Positions 21,126 to 33,239 of a DNA stretch of 64,000 nucleotides are shown piece by piece. Source of the DNA: Argyresthia goedartella. Its lineage: Eukaryota; Arthropoda; Insecta; Lepidoptera; Argyresthiidae. The stretch's first letter is position 1. Each line of letters opens with the position of its first letter. The stretch is from NCBI GenBank assembly GCA_949825045.1, contig OX463815.1, forward strand, positions 29,813,356 through 29,877,355, written 5' to 3'. The position numbers and the translations under genes were made by a program. Under the pieces are notes generated by a model that saw only the letters and a list, made by a program, of their open reading frames with translations, did no database searches and was not told the DNA's origin.

Positions 21126-23990
21126 ATATAATTTTTTCGAGTCTTCTGTTATATGCTATACTATAGTATAAATATATCTCCATCTATCGTTTCAGGAGCC
21201 TATAAGGTACGAGTAGGTACCGAATAAAATAAACCTTTTCATTGTCAGTATCGATCGGACTCGCTGTTTTTGACTCTACATTACCCTGACTTTTTAAGAT
21301 GGACAAACGGAAGGCTGCTAAAAGGTTTGCAAGTAAAAATAAATACAACTTTGTAAGAAATGGTCGAAAATAAATGATTGCAATCTCAGATTAACGAAAC
21401 TCTTTGCTTAAATAGATGTAGCGTCAATTTTGGATTGCGTACACTTTCTTTGATGGTTTGGTTTCTTTTGGTTTATTGTTGCTAAACCTACAGAATTAGG
21501 TAATACTCGCCATGGGCATAGTTTAACAGACAACAACTCTTTAATTGCATCGAACAGCAGAGCTGTCATAGTCGTAACATAAACAAAGACTGAATATTTT
21601 AAATCGAAGCTTTCGGGAAAATTTTAAAAGTTTAAATAATATAAAATTGCATTAGAAAGTCATTTGCCATGTAGTGTGCCATCTATCATACGGAGTAAAA
21701 TTTGCATGAGAAATCATAAAAACATAGGTGAATTCATCAGCTACCACAGGTAAACATTGATTGATGTTATTCGTAGATTTTTTTGTATTTAATATATTTT
21801 ATTGGATAGATTAAGATAGCGGAAGATTTCCCATATTATTTCAACCCAGAAATATCAGAAATTCGTTAATAGAGGCGTATTACTTCAATTTATCTTTTAT
21901 AAATTTGTCCAATAAATATCGATAGTGATGTGAAAAATGTATTATGGATCAATTGCCCATCGCTGGTTGTCACTAAAATTGTACGCGAAAAGAATCTGCC
22001 AAAACTATATTTGTTTCAGTCATACAAAGTTAAACGGTCGTATGAGTAAAGTGTGACGGTATATTAACTATTGTTCATGGCAAATAGCCCTCCCTCTATT
22101 TAGGTACTTATTTTCTCTGTGGATTGCAATGTAGGAAACAGACAAACAAAATTTTCATTAGAAAAAACACGCAGTAGGCACCTACCTACTCTACAATGTT
22201 ATCATCATATATTTGCCTATAAATACAAACATTAAAACACGTTCTTTCCCACACGGGCTGATAAAGGGCATAAAGGTTGTGTTTCTTAGATAGGTATCTC
22301 GTTTCTTCCTGTCTTTCTAAGGTGCGTACCTACCTTACTTAACCTATATAGGTATATGGTCTACAAACGTTCTCTTTACTGTAAGATTTCTGCTGTCGTA
22401 GTACACCTTTTTTGACAACCACCGACTTAATTTATGGTAAAATAAGCCTGGGGTCAACAACGAAGGATAGTCTACTGACTAACAAATGAACAGGGCGTTT
22501 TAGATATAGGTATATGGGTAGGTACCTATAATAGCCCAGTGTCTTTCAACGGCTTTCATGATGCGACCCCCTTAGTACCTAAAAATACTTAGCGACCTCT
22601 TCGAGATCTAGTCAAGACCTAATTCGATAACAACAATAAATCAAATAATAAAGAAACACTCAAGCAATCAAGTCGACGCATGCTGCACACACAGCCACTT
22701 TATAAGTAACATGTAAATTCCTAAACTCAGACTGACAAACCCGAAGATAGGTATGCCATCGTATATATTTATTGTATCACAGATGCTATCGAATCCCGCG
22801 ACCCCCCATGGCGACTCGCCGGACAAAAACCAGATTGATACGCCATCTAATTTCTTCAGACTTTATGTAATGATCGCAACATTATTTTCCCTTTTAGCGT
22901 AGATCGAGCATCATCCTTCACAATTAGGACGTTGCTATGCGGTTATATGTATAGTTGTACTCGTAGGTAGGGAATTATAGGTGTACGGGGAGGCCAATAA
23001 GGACAATTCAATACCTACTTAGTACATACTTACGTTTAAACACAGACAGCGCAATTGTAGGGCCAATCAGAAAAAACCTTTCTAACTGTATCGTGTGACA
23101 TGTCAAATGAAAGGGTTTGTTTTGTAGCGAGGATCTCTATATTTTTTTTTCATAAACCTGTGAAAATAGGCAAAAAAATATAATCCCCATCTCGAAAAGT
23201 ACTGATCCAAAAAAAAAATAACATCGTCATCGTCATCCGCTTTCACATATTACGTACTCAGGACTGTGGCCTCTTAAAGCTGTGAAAAACTAAACGTGTA
23301 GGTCAACGCAATCAAAAGATTCGGCCGTTTATGCCGCAGGCTGTTTTGTATAAACTGGGCCCCGTCAGCAATAACGAGATAACACACGTCGTTGGAAAGG
23401 TCTAAGCGTTATTGATTACTATGACAAATAGGCAAAAACGCTTCGCGAAAAAAAATACATCCAAAATAAAAACAGTTATTTTTTTCATACAAAAAATGCT
23501 TTTGGAAATGGCTTTTCAGTACCTTCTATGGCAATACTAAAGCTACACTTCGGCCGTTTTTAAAATGCGATTTTGACCTTTCTTTGATGCGTACATGATA
23601 AACAATATTTTTCATTGCAGAAGTCAAAAAAATATGGGTTTTGAGCTGTCAGGATCGCATTCTCTCAGCGGTCAGACTTTAAAACAAAATAAATCATTAA
23701 GCGCGCGTGCGTGTGCTCTACTAATTTATTGACTTCTTGGCCTTGACGTTGAGGGGGTCAGGGGGAGGGGGGAACAATAACCTGATAATCAACTATTCGT
23801 TTTAGATACTAGATTCGAAATCGCCTTAGCTCCGGCTACCACGGGGCTGCAGCGATGCCCCCGCACTGCAGCGCACCACACTCGCCTCCGCAGCATCAGC
23901 TTGCTGGTCGGCTTCGCCAAACAACCTAGGCCGCTCCGTCTCGATCGGTGCGCGGTCGCCTCCGTTCCTCCGTGCCTCCGACACATAAAA
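21126..23990. other. Long unassigned stretch
   Basis: No LINE, SINE or DNA-element termini and no recognisable exon were found. A 24-codon frame at 21299 (MDKRKAAKRFASKNKYNF) is too short to judge. A G-rich tract (AGGGGGTCAGGGGGAGGGGG) lies at about 23753-23773, and 23830-23960 is CpG-rich. Confidence 0.4.
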
Positions 23991-23993
23991 AAC

Positions 23994-24423
23994 TAGGGAT
24001 GCAGCCGATACGATATCGATATATCGGCGATATTTCAGGTGGGCGTTTTTATGGCCGATGATACTTTACTTTTGATGATGATGATGATACAACGATACTT
24101 TAAAATTTTCTCGCTTTAAAATGTAATGTAAACGCGCGGGTTGTCCCGTCTATTTCGTTGTAATCGATGCATGAACTATGCCTGGGGGAAACCCCGCGTT
24201 CTATTTTAAACAAAAATCTGAATACCTAATCTTAATTTTAGTAGCTAAAACTGTATCAACCTGTCTATATTTTTATATTAACTAATAAAAAAATAACCTG
24301 ACTTGTATGTAATCTATTTAACCTTCATTTTTAATTCAATAAGCGCATCGGTGTCGTCGATATTTTTATAAGCGTATCGGTATCGGTATCGTATCGGCAA
24401 AAAGGCGTCTCGTTGCATCCCTA
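23994..24423. mobile_element. hAT-type MITE with perfect 8-bp target duplication
   Basis: 430 bp starting TAGGGATGCA and ending TGCATCCCTA. The 8-bp sequence TAAAAAAC occurs immediately outside both ends (23986-23993 and 24424-24431), the signature of hAT superfamily insertion. Just inside, the termini continue as CCGATACGATATCGATA on the left; on the right the matching motif comes after an extra insertion of about 14 bp. (GAT)n at 24074-24090. There is no transposase; it would depend on a hAT enzyme elsewhere. Confidence 0.88.
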
Positions 24424-24431
24424 TAAAAAAC

Positions 24432-25490
24432 ACTGAATCTAGGCACAAGATTGCCTAGGAAGGACTGCCTAGGAAGTGGGGTGCCCTCAATCGGATTATA
24501 TTCTATTCAATCTAACCATAGGTACTGATTCTATTCTATTCTTCTATTCATTTTCCGCTATTCATAACCGCCAATCAGCCAAAATAGCAGCCGTCCCACA
24601 TCATGAATGGCTAAAAATGAATCTCATTATGTAAATGTGAAAGATCTAAATGACGTAAAATATAAACAAAATATGTTTTATTTCAATATAATTCGATATA
24701 ATCCACAATTTCCTCTATAAATTCTCACCCTATATAAGTAATCCTAGTGAGTAGGTACAACGAAACGTAAAGTATTTTGGGATTATTTTTGCGTTTCCTT
24801 AATACAAATGAACAAATGTTACAGATTTTCAAATAATCATATCGAAACTATTGAGTTGCTCAACCTGAAACTTTCAGGATTAGCTTCGAATGACCCCAAC
24901 TACCCGCCAAAAAAACATGAACGACCTAGCTAGCCAGTGGTCATTTTTTAAAGGTGAGCCCGGTAGGATACTGTATAGGTAGGAAAGAACATACAATTTT
25001 ACTTCGCTCTATAGCGTACATATATCTTGATGGCCGATAGATAAAATAACTGCAATAATTTCTGTTTTTTTAGCTAAAATGCTACAAAATTTAGCTTGGA
25101 TTGGACTGCACAACTTTATTTTCAAAATTCGCGCGGCAAATGTATTATCTTTTTCACAGCCAGCTATGGCTATGACTATGATCCACAAATCTTAATGCCA
25201 GCCAGCCAGTATTATCGACTGCATCACTGCAGCACGTGCACTGACTGAGCATCTCATGCAACTCTCACGACGGGAGTAATGACCTTCTCAACACTTGTCT
25301 AGCGATTTAGCGCAATCGAACAACCGGTTATGATTTCCTATCATAAGTCTTGGCGTATCTCGGGTTAAGTGGAACGTATTTCTTTTCATGTAAAAATGTT
25401 GATATTTGTGTTTAGCAAGATTAAAAATAGGGTTGGTTTAGCACATGTTTAGATTTAGAATTTTGAATGAAGATGTGAATGAAATGAAAT
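24432..25490. other. Unassigned sequence
   Basis: No gene or defined element visible. Confidence 0.4.
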
Positions 25491-25499
25491 TACGAACCG

Positions 25500-25870
25500 A
25501 CAGTCCTCGTAGCCAGCGACCTCGCCGCCGCACAGCTGACCGGTTCCGTATCGTTCGTTCACAAAAAATCCAAGGTCTGCACACAGAACACACACGGAAA
25601 ACCCGAGTCACTCTTCTCTAGGTAAATACACTCACACGGGAGAATAAAAAGGGAACCGAATAAAATACGCGGGAAAGTCGCACTGGTAGTGATGGGTAGC
25701 GATCGATTTGTGCATCGATATCTCGATTTAATTACGTAAGACGCGATGTGCGGTCTCGCACGTGACTCTCGGTCGTATGACGGACGGAGTGGAGCGAGTC
25801 GGCGGGCCTCCGCCCCCGCGCCCCGGCCCGCCCCCCTCCGACGCCATGCGGACGTACCCAACATACGATA
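25500..25870. promoter_or_regulatory. CpG-rich block, possible promoter or 5' exon
   Basis: C+G-rich sequence (CGACCTCGCCGCCGCACAGC at the left; GCCCCCGCGCCCCGGCCCGC near 25810-25830) stands out from the surrounding A+T-rich DNA. A donor-like TCTAGGTAAATA lies near 25618. Open frames on both strands through the GC part (25559-25950) are low-complexity and not convincing as protein. A promoter is only a guess from composition; a GC-rich transposon remnant would look the same. Confidence 0.25.
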
Positions 25871-26319
25871 TACGTAGCGCGAGCGGCAGTAGACGCTGGC
25901 TGATAAACAAATTATATTACAAAACGTATAACGACCTGCCTCTAGATTGAGGATGAGGAATAAAACTTGAAAGGATCAGAGCAATTACCTATCTGCATGT
26001 TTGCGAGACTGCGTACAATAGGTAAAGGTAACATTGTCAACCTTACCTTTACCTTCACAGCAGGTAGGTATTTCAAGATATAATAATACCGACCTTCTAC
26101 CTAATGAAATCAAATTATGACCCAAACAACATCAGATTACCTCGGCCACCTTCATCCTATCACAAGGGCAAAGCGTTGATCAACTACTGATCCATCAGTT
26201 TTGTATGTTTCTATCGGTAAGTAGGTAAGAAGATAGCTACTGAGCACATATCGAGTAGGTGTCTAGATAATACTCGCAACTCTACCTGCCTCAGCAATTA
26301 AACGTAGGAAAAAATGGTA

Positions 26320-26612
26320 ATTTAAAGCTCCTATTTACTTAAATGACGGGACTATGTGGGGGAATCTAACTCAACACAGACCTTGCTGTTAATAGTTTTG
26401 TAATTATTTATTCCTGCTTATTAATTATAATACTTAATTGCTATTGTCATATTTGTATTAGTTAAGTACAACCAATTTTTAGAAGAGATCTAAAAATCAA
26501 TCTGTGCGAGTTTCTAGTCGAATGTGTAGAAAAGAGGCAAAAAATGACGTTTGCTAAGTATATGTAATATCTACAGTAATGATGAAATTTGATTTGATTT
26601 GATTTATTACAC
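26320..26612 (+). mobile_element. LINE A 3' tail
   Basis: It matches the LINE A end: TACTTAAATGACGGGACTAT, TTATTCCTGCTTATTAATTA, AAAATCAATCTGTGCGAG and ATATCTACAGTAATGATG. It then terminates in (TTTGA)n at about 26587-26608, a typical LINE tail repeat. Confidence 0.8.
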
Positions 26613-27165
26613 TATCATAAATAAAGGATGCCCTACGGCCATTCAACATGGAGGGAAAGTACCTTAAATATTGTAGATATAGGAATTTACTGAAAGAAGA
26701 CTTTATTTTGTTTAAAAAAAATTTACTGCATTCAAAGATTTTTGAAAAATCGGTCGTGTTAACCGGGTATCGAACCAGCCAAATGTGGAATTTTTCCATC
26801 CCTGAAATTTCTGATCCCTGTATTTTTACGATAGCGTCGAATGGATCAGTTTTGTGTTAGAAAAATAGAGCCAGCTGCAGAAATCTTTAAAATTTTAAGT
26901 TTCGCTAAACGCTAATGGCGGGTCAGTTCCATAAAATTTTGTTTTTTGATAAAACATGGCTCTTATTTCTGTGTACATAATGTTCAAGACAGTTCACACG
27001 ACTTGACGCTACGCCCATTAGCGTTTTGCGGGGCTTTAAAATTTTAAGATAGTTTATGTAACTCAGTGATAGTATCTTATATAAAAAGAAGAGCGTGAAA
27101 TTTAACATTTTCTCGTAATAGTAATAATTTATAATTTCTTTATTGCACACAAATTATATAAAAAA

Positions 27166-27755
27166 TGGCCAAGTGCGAGTCGGACTCGCGCACGAAGGGT
27201 TCCGTACCACCGTACAATGGTAGGGATGGTGTGGAGTGAATAGTATGGATTTTACATGTTGTTTACAAAGTTATTAGCGCGGCTACTTTCACACTCCGTG
27301 TACGTAACCAGCTACATTCATAAGTTTGTATGTGGTATTGAAAGAATTGTTGTATGGGAGCTCCCTTAAATATCTATTTTATTCTTTTTTTAGTATTTGT
27401 TTTTATAGCGGTAACAGAAATACATCATCTGCGAACATTTGAGACGACCTCTGTGGCGCAGCGGTTGTGGCTCTGTCTACCATGCGAGAGGTCCCGGGGC
27501 CGAACCCCGGCTGGGGGTAAAGAAAAAAAAAACACCCAGGACTTGGATGTTTATATGTGTGTGACTATTTCTGGTACCCACGACACAGGTTATCTTAGTG
27601 TGGGGCTGTATGAAAATGTTTATGTTATGTTTATGTATGTTATTTCAACTGTCTAACTATCACAGTTCATGAGATACAGCCTGGTGACAGACGGACAGCG
27701 GAGTCTTAGTAATAGGGTCCCGTTTTTACCCTTTGGGCACGGAACCCTTAAAACA
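27166..27755 (+). repeat. GCCAAGTGCGAGTCGG lepidopteran repeat, with a SINE inside
   Basis: It opens GGCCAAGTGCGAGTCGGACT and GAAGGGTTCCGTACC. It closes GTTCATGAGATACAGCC, GACAGACGGACAGCGGAGTC, TAATAGGGTCCCG and GGGCACGGAACCCTTAAAA. This is one of the commonest dispersed repeats in moth and butterfly genomes in my memory. Its middle is split by the SINE at 27446-27640, and joining the flanks gives the expected continuous reading. Confidence 0.75.
27446..27640 (+). mobile_element. SINE-B, full-length tRNA-headed copy
   Basis: The head has an A box TGGCGCAGCGG (27454-27464) and a B box GGGGCCGAACCCC (27496-27508), so it would be transcribed by RNA polymerase III. The body has ACTTGGATGTTTATATG and TTTCTGGTACCCACGACACA, and the tail GTGTGGGGCTGTATGAAAAT. 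ATTT lies at both edges, a possible short target duplication. The open frame through it (27354-27656) is not a gene. No true tRNA gene: the acceptor arms do not pair. Confidence 0.82.
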
Positions 27756-27999
27756 ACAGTTACATAAAAACTAGGCGAGCTTAACTCTTATCTCTTCCAG
27801 CAAACTAGGTTAAGATGGGAACGGTTGAGGTAAGTCTTATTTTGAATTAGTCAAGCGTCGATCAGTATCATAAAACTATAGGGTTTTTAGTTTTTATATT
27901 TTAATATAAATTGTTTTTAAAAACCAAAATAAAGCCTTCCTTTTCAGTAACATGCTCTATCTACAATATTAAGGGTACTTTCCCTCCATGTGGCATAGC

Positions 28000-28640
28000 T
28001 GTGAGACACACTGTAAAGGTTTACATAACTGTACTATGATTATAGATCTATCGGGTCACATTTACATGATAATGTAATAAAGACATATGAATCATATCGC
28101 CTTTGATCAATGATATTTGACATTTGTTGTTAGATAGTATCGTAAAAACAGGTCTTGCGATATTGAACATTATGTATTGAATTTTCACATTTGTTTACAT
28201 TAAAATTCCTCCATATAATATGTTATTTTGCCTTTAAAGTTGTTGTTGTTGTGTTACTGTGACGATACTGATAACAGTAGGTACAACGAAATGTTGCCAT
28301 AAGTTCACAATATGCTTAGTCGAAGTCGAGGTTTAAATACAAGGCCGACATTCATACCGGCCCGTGCCAGGCATCGAACTCGTCAGGAACACCAACGTTA
28401 AGTAGGTATTTGATTGAGCATTATGCTAATTTAAAAGTGAAAGGTCAACCTACAACAATCCTAGCTTGTTTTGGATAAAAAAGCAAAATCTACAGTCCAT
28501 GTCAAGTTTAATGGCAATTCAAGCACAAAAATTGGGACTTAATGAACGGCATAACATAATCAAGCAAGCATAATAAAACATTAGGCAGGTGCCTAATTAT
28601 TAGTACATAATATATAGGGTGCAATGAACTGGTTTAATGC
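28000..28640. other. Unassigned sequence
   Basis: Nothing recognisable beyond A+T-rich sequence. Confidence 0.45.
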
Positions 28641-28649
28641 CAGATGTCG

Positions 28650-30065
28650 GTGTTTGTAAAGTTATTAATTTTGTAGCAGGCCTTTGTGCAGAAAGTGTGC
28701 TTTATTTGCATTTTTTGAATCGAGCGTCAGTTGTGTTTTGTATTTCTTGTGGAATTTTTTGTAGAAGCGTATACAGTGTCCCATAAAAGAACTACTAACT
28801 TTTGTGAGTCTGAACATTGGAAAAGAAAGCTTATGTTTATTTCTAGTTTGCACATTGTGGTGGCTATTAATGGTTTTAACATTACTGATATTTTTCCTGA
28901 CATACATTATGTTTTCATAGATATATTGACTTCAAACTGTTAGGATGTTGAAGAAATCTCTCAGAGATTCTCTATTACATAGCTTATAAATAAATCGGAT
29001 CGCTCTCTTCTGCAAAATGAAGATGGTCTCAATGTCAGCAGCCCGTCCCCATAGTAGTACGCTGTAGGACATAATGCTATGGAAATAACTAAAATATACA
29101 AGCCTAGCAGTTGCAACGTCAGTCAATTCCCTGATTCTTTTAACCGCATATGCTGCGGAGCTAAGTCTATGTGCTAATTTTACAATATGGGGACCCAACT
29201 GTAGTTTGGCATCAATAGTGATGCCGAGAAATACAGTTTCATCTACTAGTTTTAGTTTGTCTTTCCCCAATACAATATTACTCTCAACTTGCCTTACATT
29301 AGGTAAAGGGAATTTTATGCACTTTGTCTTTTTTATTCAGAAGCAATTTATTGGCAGTAACCAGTCTAGTACTCGCGAGAGAGCATTATTTGTTTCTTGT
29401 AAGCCATTTTCTAATCTCCTAATTTAAAAAAATAGTGACATGTTATCTGCTAGTAATACTATCTCTGACATGTTTTGTACCATGGATGGCAAATCATTTA
29501 CATACACGGGGAAAAGGAACGGACCCAGAATAGATCCTTGTGGGACTCCCATCTTCACCTGAGAAACCGACGATTTTATCCTATTAATGTCAGCTTTTTG
29601 AACCCATCTAAATACGATCTCATAAGCTGAGAGCTATTGCCTTTTATGCCGTAGTATGTTAGCTTTAAGAGCTAATGAGAGTGTAAGAGAATAAGAGAGT
29701 TAATGGTTCGTGGTCTCCACAGTCAAATGACTTGGACAGACCACAAAAACACCTACGATCTTCCCACGCATTAAAAATATGTTTAACTAACATGACTCCA
29801 GCATCTGTTGTCGACCGCCCTTTTGTAAATCCAAACTGCTGGCTATGGAGAATATGATGCGCATAGAAGTGCGCTAGCAACTGACCCAATATAATCTTCT
29901 CAAATATTTTACTCAATATGGGTAGAACCGAGACTGCGCTGTAATTTTTGGGGTCATCCCTATCGCCGCTTTTAAATAAATAGCCTGCTGTGTTTCATGA
30001 GATCTGCGAAAGTACTCTCATCTACACATTTATTGAAGATTTTAGCTAAAATCAAGCAAGTTCGT
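28650..30065 (-). mobile_element. Jockey-like LINE (family A), minus-strand copy, 5' truncated
   Basis: Reading leftward from about 30065 the reverse-transcriptase domain runs through to its C-terminus at about 28665, with stops and frameshifts. Family identity with 16259-21125 is clear from the shared GITIDxKL and LLWGxAADIxTIFILQKRA motifs. The endonuclease half is absent, and the 3' UTR typical of family A is not seen at the left edge. Confidence 0.85.
28665..30065 (-). pseudogene. LINE A reverse transcriptase, minus-strand relic
   Basis: In order from 30065: DDPKNYSAVSVLPILSKIFE with KIILGQLL (29860-29960), FGFTKGRSTTDAGVMLVKHI and a damaged LSKSFDCGDHE (29700-29830), GVPQGSILGPF near 29550, a mutated catalytic box (ADN where ADD is expected) near 29460, FLGITIDAKL near 29220, and SYSVLLWGRAADIETIFILQ near 29040. 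After a TGA at 28932-28934 it continues in frame: YVRKNISNVKTINSHHNVQT and RFYKKFHKK, to 28665. The enzyme would prime DNA synthesis at the target; the lost Asp and stops make this copy dead. Confidence 0.88.
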
Positions 30066-30142
30066 CAATTTTTTTGTGAGTAAGCCGATGTCGATATTTA
30101 AAAAAAAGGTACACGAATTAAAATTAAAATAAAATCACCTTT

Positions 30143-30899
30143 TTAGTTGAACTTATCAATATAATCAAATTCAAATGTACCTATACTATCATCGCACGAA
30201 ACACGGAATCTTCGTTCGTCACTGGTCACTCCGATTTCTATGATAAAATCTTTCATCTCTTTTTCTATCCCTATATCTTTTGATACTGGGAATGATTTTT
30301 TTAGTTTATAAACATGTTTTTTGCAATATTTTTCCTTTTAATGTCACGATTTTCCAGTACTTTTATAGCTAGTGCTTTAGAATGGATTATTAGATTTTAC
30401 CTTTCCATATAGAAAAGAGGCAGCCGATGCCATTTCAAATAGGTACACCAGTGCTTCAACTTGATAATTTATCTCAACGTAATGTTTTCAGAGGGTACCT
30501 AAGTAGTTCTTTTTGACTTTTAATTTTACTTCAAGAATGGGAGACATATAATTCCGAATTCTCGAAGACGTTTCCGCTAATGAACAAGTAATTTCTCTAC
30601 AAGTTCTGTTTCGTGGCATCCACGTCGTCGCATCGCAGCTAGAGTTCGCCATTATGTAAAAGAGGCCGATATTTCATGGCTCCTACGTCTATTGCAGCTC
30701 TATTATCATAATGATTTGGTGTACCTGCTGCATCAAGGAGGATTACGTCATAATTTCCTACCTAAATTAGTACTAACGTACGTGCGAAATGATTGATCGG
30801 TGCCATTGAACGTAATTTTTGTTGTCTTCTATAAAATATTTTATTTTAAACATTACCGTCTTCTGTATTTATAAAATATTGATTGAAATATTGTGGATC
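30143..30899 (-). pseudogene. Unrecognised degraded coding remnant
   Basis: Several protein-like segments lie in order on the minus strand but in different frames. They are DPQYFNQYFINTEDGNV (30849-30899); a segment with NYDVILLDAAGTPNHY and AAIDVGAMKYRPLLHNGEL (30639-30761); a frame from an ATG at 30652 (MANSSCDATTWMPRNRTCRE), with one TGA at 30488-30490, open to 30377 (EALVYLFEMASAASFLYGKV); and a last segment, 30143-30340, with EKEMKDFIIEIGVTSDERRF and a stop at 30143. Together about 230 codons with at least three frameshifts. The residues look like a folded globular protein, but I do not recognise the family. It could be a host pseudogene, a transposon protein or an old viral insertion. 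It abuts the LINE at 28650-30065. Confidence 0.5.
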
Positions 30900-33190
30900 C
30901 TGTTTCTAATCCTCCAAAAGATCACACAAGGTTATTTAGGTATGGTGTGAGAAATAAAGTCGGGAATATTCAGTAGATATTATATTTTTCACAGATTGGG
31001 CATGCTCTAAGGCATCTTCAATACTTGGAGTCTCTTTACGCATAAATAATATGAGTACCGTCTAGTGCAGTTAGCTTACGTCCCTACCCACTCTACATAG
31101 AGAGGTCTGCACAAGGCAAGGCAATATTATTCAGCTGAATATGCAATTAAATGTGGGTAGTTTCAGCGTTTGGGAGCGGAAGCGGGTCGGTCGGGGGCTG
31201 CAGCCAGCCACCACTCGATATTATATTGAACAAGTTTATAACTACGTGTATTAGACCAACGAGTTCCTACAACGTTTTCTCATTTCCCGGACGAAACTTT
31301 TCTAATATTATAGTTTCATTCATATTGTCGGTAGTTCAGCGGAGTTTTCTTTCGAGGAAAATGAAAGACTATTTCCATAACTATTATTTCGCTTTTATTG
31401 CTTTGTTAGTTTCTTTTGCTTGAAATAGATTTGTTCGAAGTTTTCCCTATTTTATCGCGTGGAAATAATGCTTGTTTGTTCTTGCAAATGTATGAAAGCT
31501 ACAGAAAGTTCCTGTGTTGGACTATATCAGTTTTGGAGATTACACTGCTGATAAAATGAATAGTATTCTTTCTCACAATCTCAATATATATAATAATACA
31601 CTGTACTAAAATGAATATTGACTAACTAATAAATTATTGACTAACGCCCGGTTTCCAAAAAGAAATTTATAGCTGTGACTGTGATGTTAAATTCATTTCA
31701 GCCCATCAAGCGTCGCTAATTTGAATTAATCTTCGATTAAGCGCTTGTTATATTTGACAACTCTTTCAGAAACTGGGGGTACATTTGAGGGCCTTTCGTA
31801 AACACGTCTAACTTATGGGCCTATATTCGGTACATAAGTTAGACGTGTTTACGAAAGCGAGGGCGATGATATTAAAATTTACAAATCAAATTCATTTACG
31901 GTTTGCTTTTCTATTCGTCATCAATATGTAACACAAACATCGAAGGGCCTGCATCGGTTGCAAGTCAAACGAGGCTGAGTCCCAACAAGCCTTGACCTCG
32001 GGTAAAAAAATAAACTGTTATCGAGAGTCGACGTCTCGGACCTAGCCCATCTCGAATTCTCGACATATCGCTCGTAAATAACGATAGTCATAATGCCAGC
32101 CCCTATCGTTATTATTGATTAGGCTATAATTTATAATGTTATGTACCACAGTAAATATTGAGATTTGAAGTATCCGGTTGATAACCTTGGATAAATATGA
32201 ATTTTCGAATATTTCACACTATTCGTTTAAAAGATACAGCTCAGTGATTGTTTGTTGGCATGGTTTAAGGGATGTTGGAGATTTTGATGGAGTAATTTAA
32301 ATATATAAATCCATACAATATAACATACACTAAAACAAGCAAAAAAATAATCCTGTAGTAAATTGTCCTATAGTGACAAGTTTGCGAGATTTTGTTCAAA
32401 AAGTAAGGCCACTTCTTAACTTTTAAAAGTTCGTTACTTTACTAATTATGGCGTAAATACTTGTCGTAAAAGCTTCTTATCCTACTCTAAAACCACTATA
32501 TAAAATCGCACTACAATGTTTTTTTGCAATCAGATTGAATTTGTACTAAGTCAACCTATTTATTACTGCTCTTATAAAGTTATAAAACTTTAAAATTAAA
32601 AAGAAAAAAATACTGTCTGGGTAATTAATGAATACCCGAAGCAAGGACAGGGTAATCAAATATTGAAGCAGGCTGAGGCGTAAAGTACCCTCACTATCTT
32701 TGAAGGGCAACCAAAGTGCGACAACGCGGACACTAACTACCTCCTACAACATTCCATTAGGGATTTATGTAACCTTTTTTGATGAGGCAATCACATGGTA
32801 GCCAAGGACAACATTTCATCTCCGATTTTCTTTAAAAGTTCATTTTAAACATACCTACCGTCTATATCATTTAATTCATTGGTCGATCGATTCATTCGAT
32901 CTGCTACCATGAAAACAAATTCATACATCTGAATTCCTGCCATAACTTGTTATATTGTTAGAATAAGATTTGTCTAAAAATGTCGTGCGGACGCGGCAGG
33001 GTTTTTTTTTTAGGACTTTAGATTTTTTACAACAATTTATAAAATAGCATAGAAGATAGCAAAAAAATTAGTTATTTCATTCCTACGAGTACTTTTATCC
33101 CCGTACATGAAATATTTTGCCCTTCAATATTACTTGATTATTACGACGACGGTTACCTTTCAAAATGTAGGTATGTGTTGTTTTATTTGA
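30900..33190. other. Unassigned stretch
   Basis: It holds the hairpin at 31793-31857. The 90-codon frame at 31151-31423 has no recognisable domain. Confidence 0.4.
31793..31857. repeat. Perfect 25-bp inverted repeat, 15-nt loop
   Basis: CTTTCGTAAACACGTCTAAC plus TTATG at 31793-31817 is exactly complementary to 31833-31857. Likely the whole of, or the core of, a very small MITE. Confidence 0.85.
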
Positions 33191-33239
33191 TTTTCGATCA
33201 GACATTGTCGTGTGAGGATACGAACCTAACCAGAACCTA

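Larger units (their letters stand above)
26645..27993. mobile_element. Inverted pair of about 85-bp repeats enclosing 1.2 kb
   Basis: ACATGGAGGGAAAGTACC followed by TTAAATATTGTAGATA at 26645-26680 reappears inverted at 27958-27993. Similarity continues inward for about 85 bp on both sides (…TTACTGAAA, GCTTTATTTTG). Either these are the terminal repeats of one 1.35-kb element that received the repeat at 27166-27755, or two copies in opposite orientation. No transposase and no clear target duplication. Confidence 0.6.

Noticed and set aside
25559..25950. Proline/arginine/glycine-rich frames in the GC-rich block
   Set aside because: Open on both strands because of base composition; low complexity and no homology visible.
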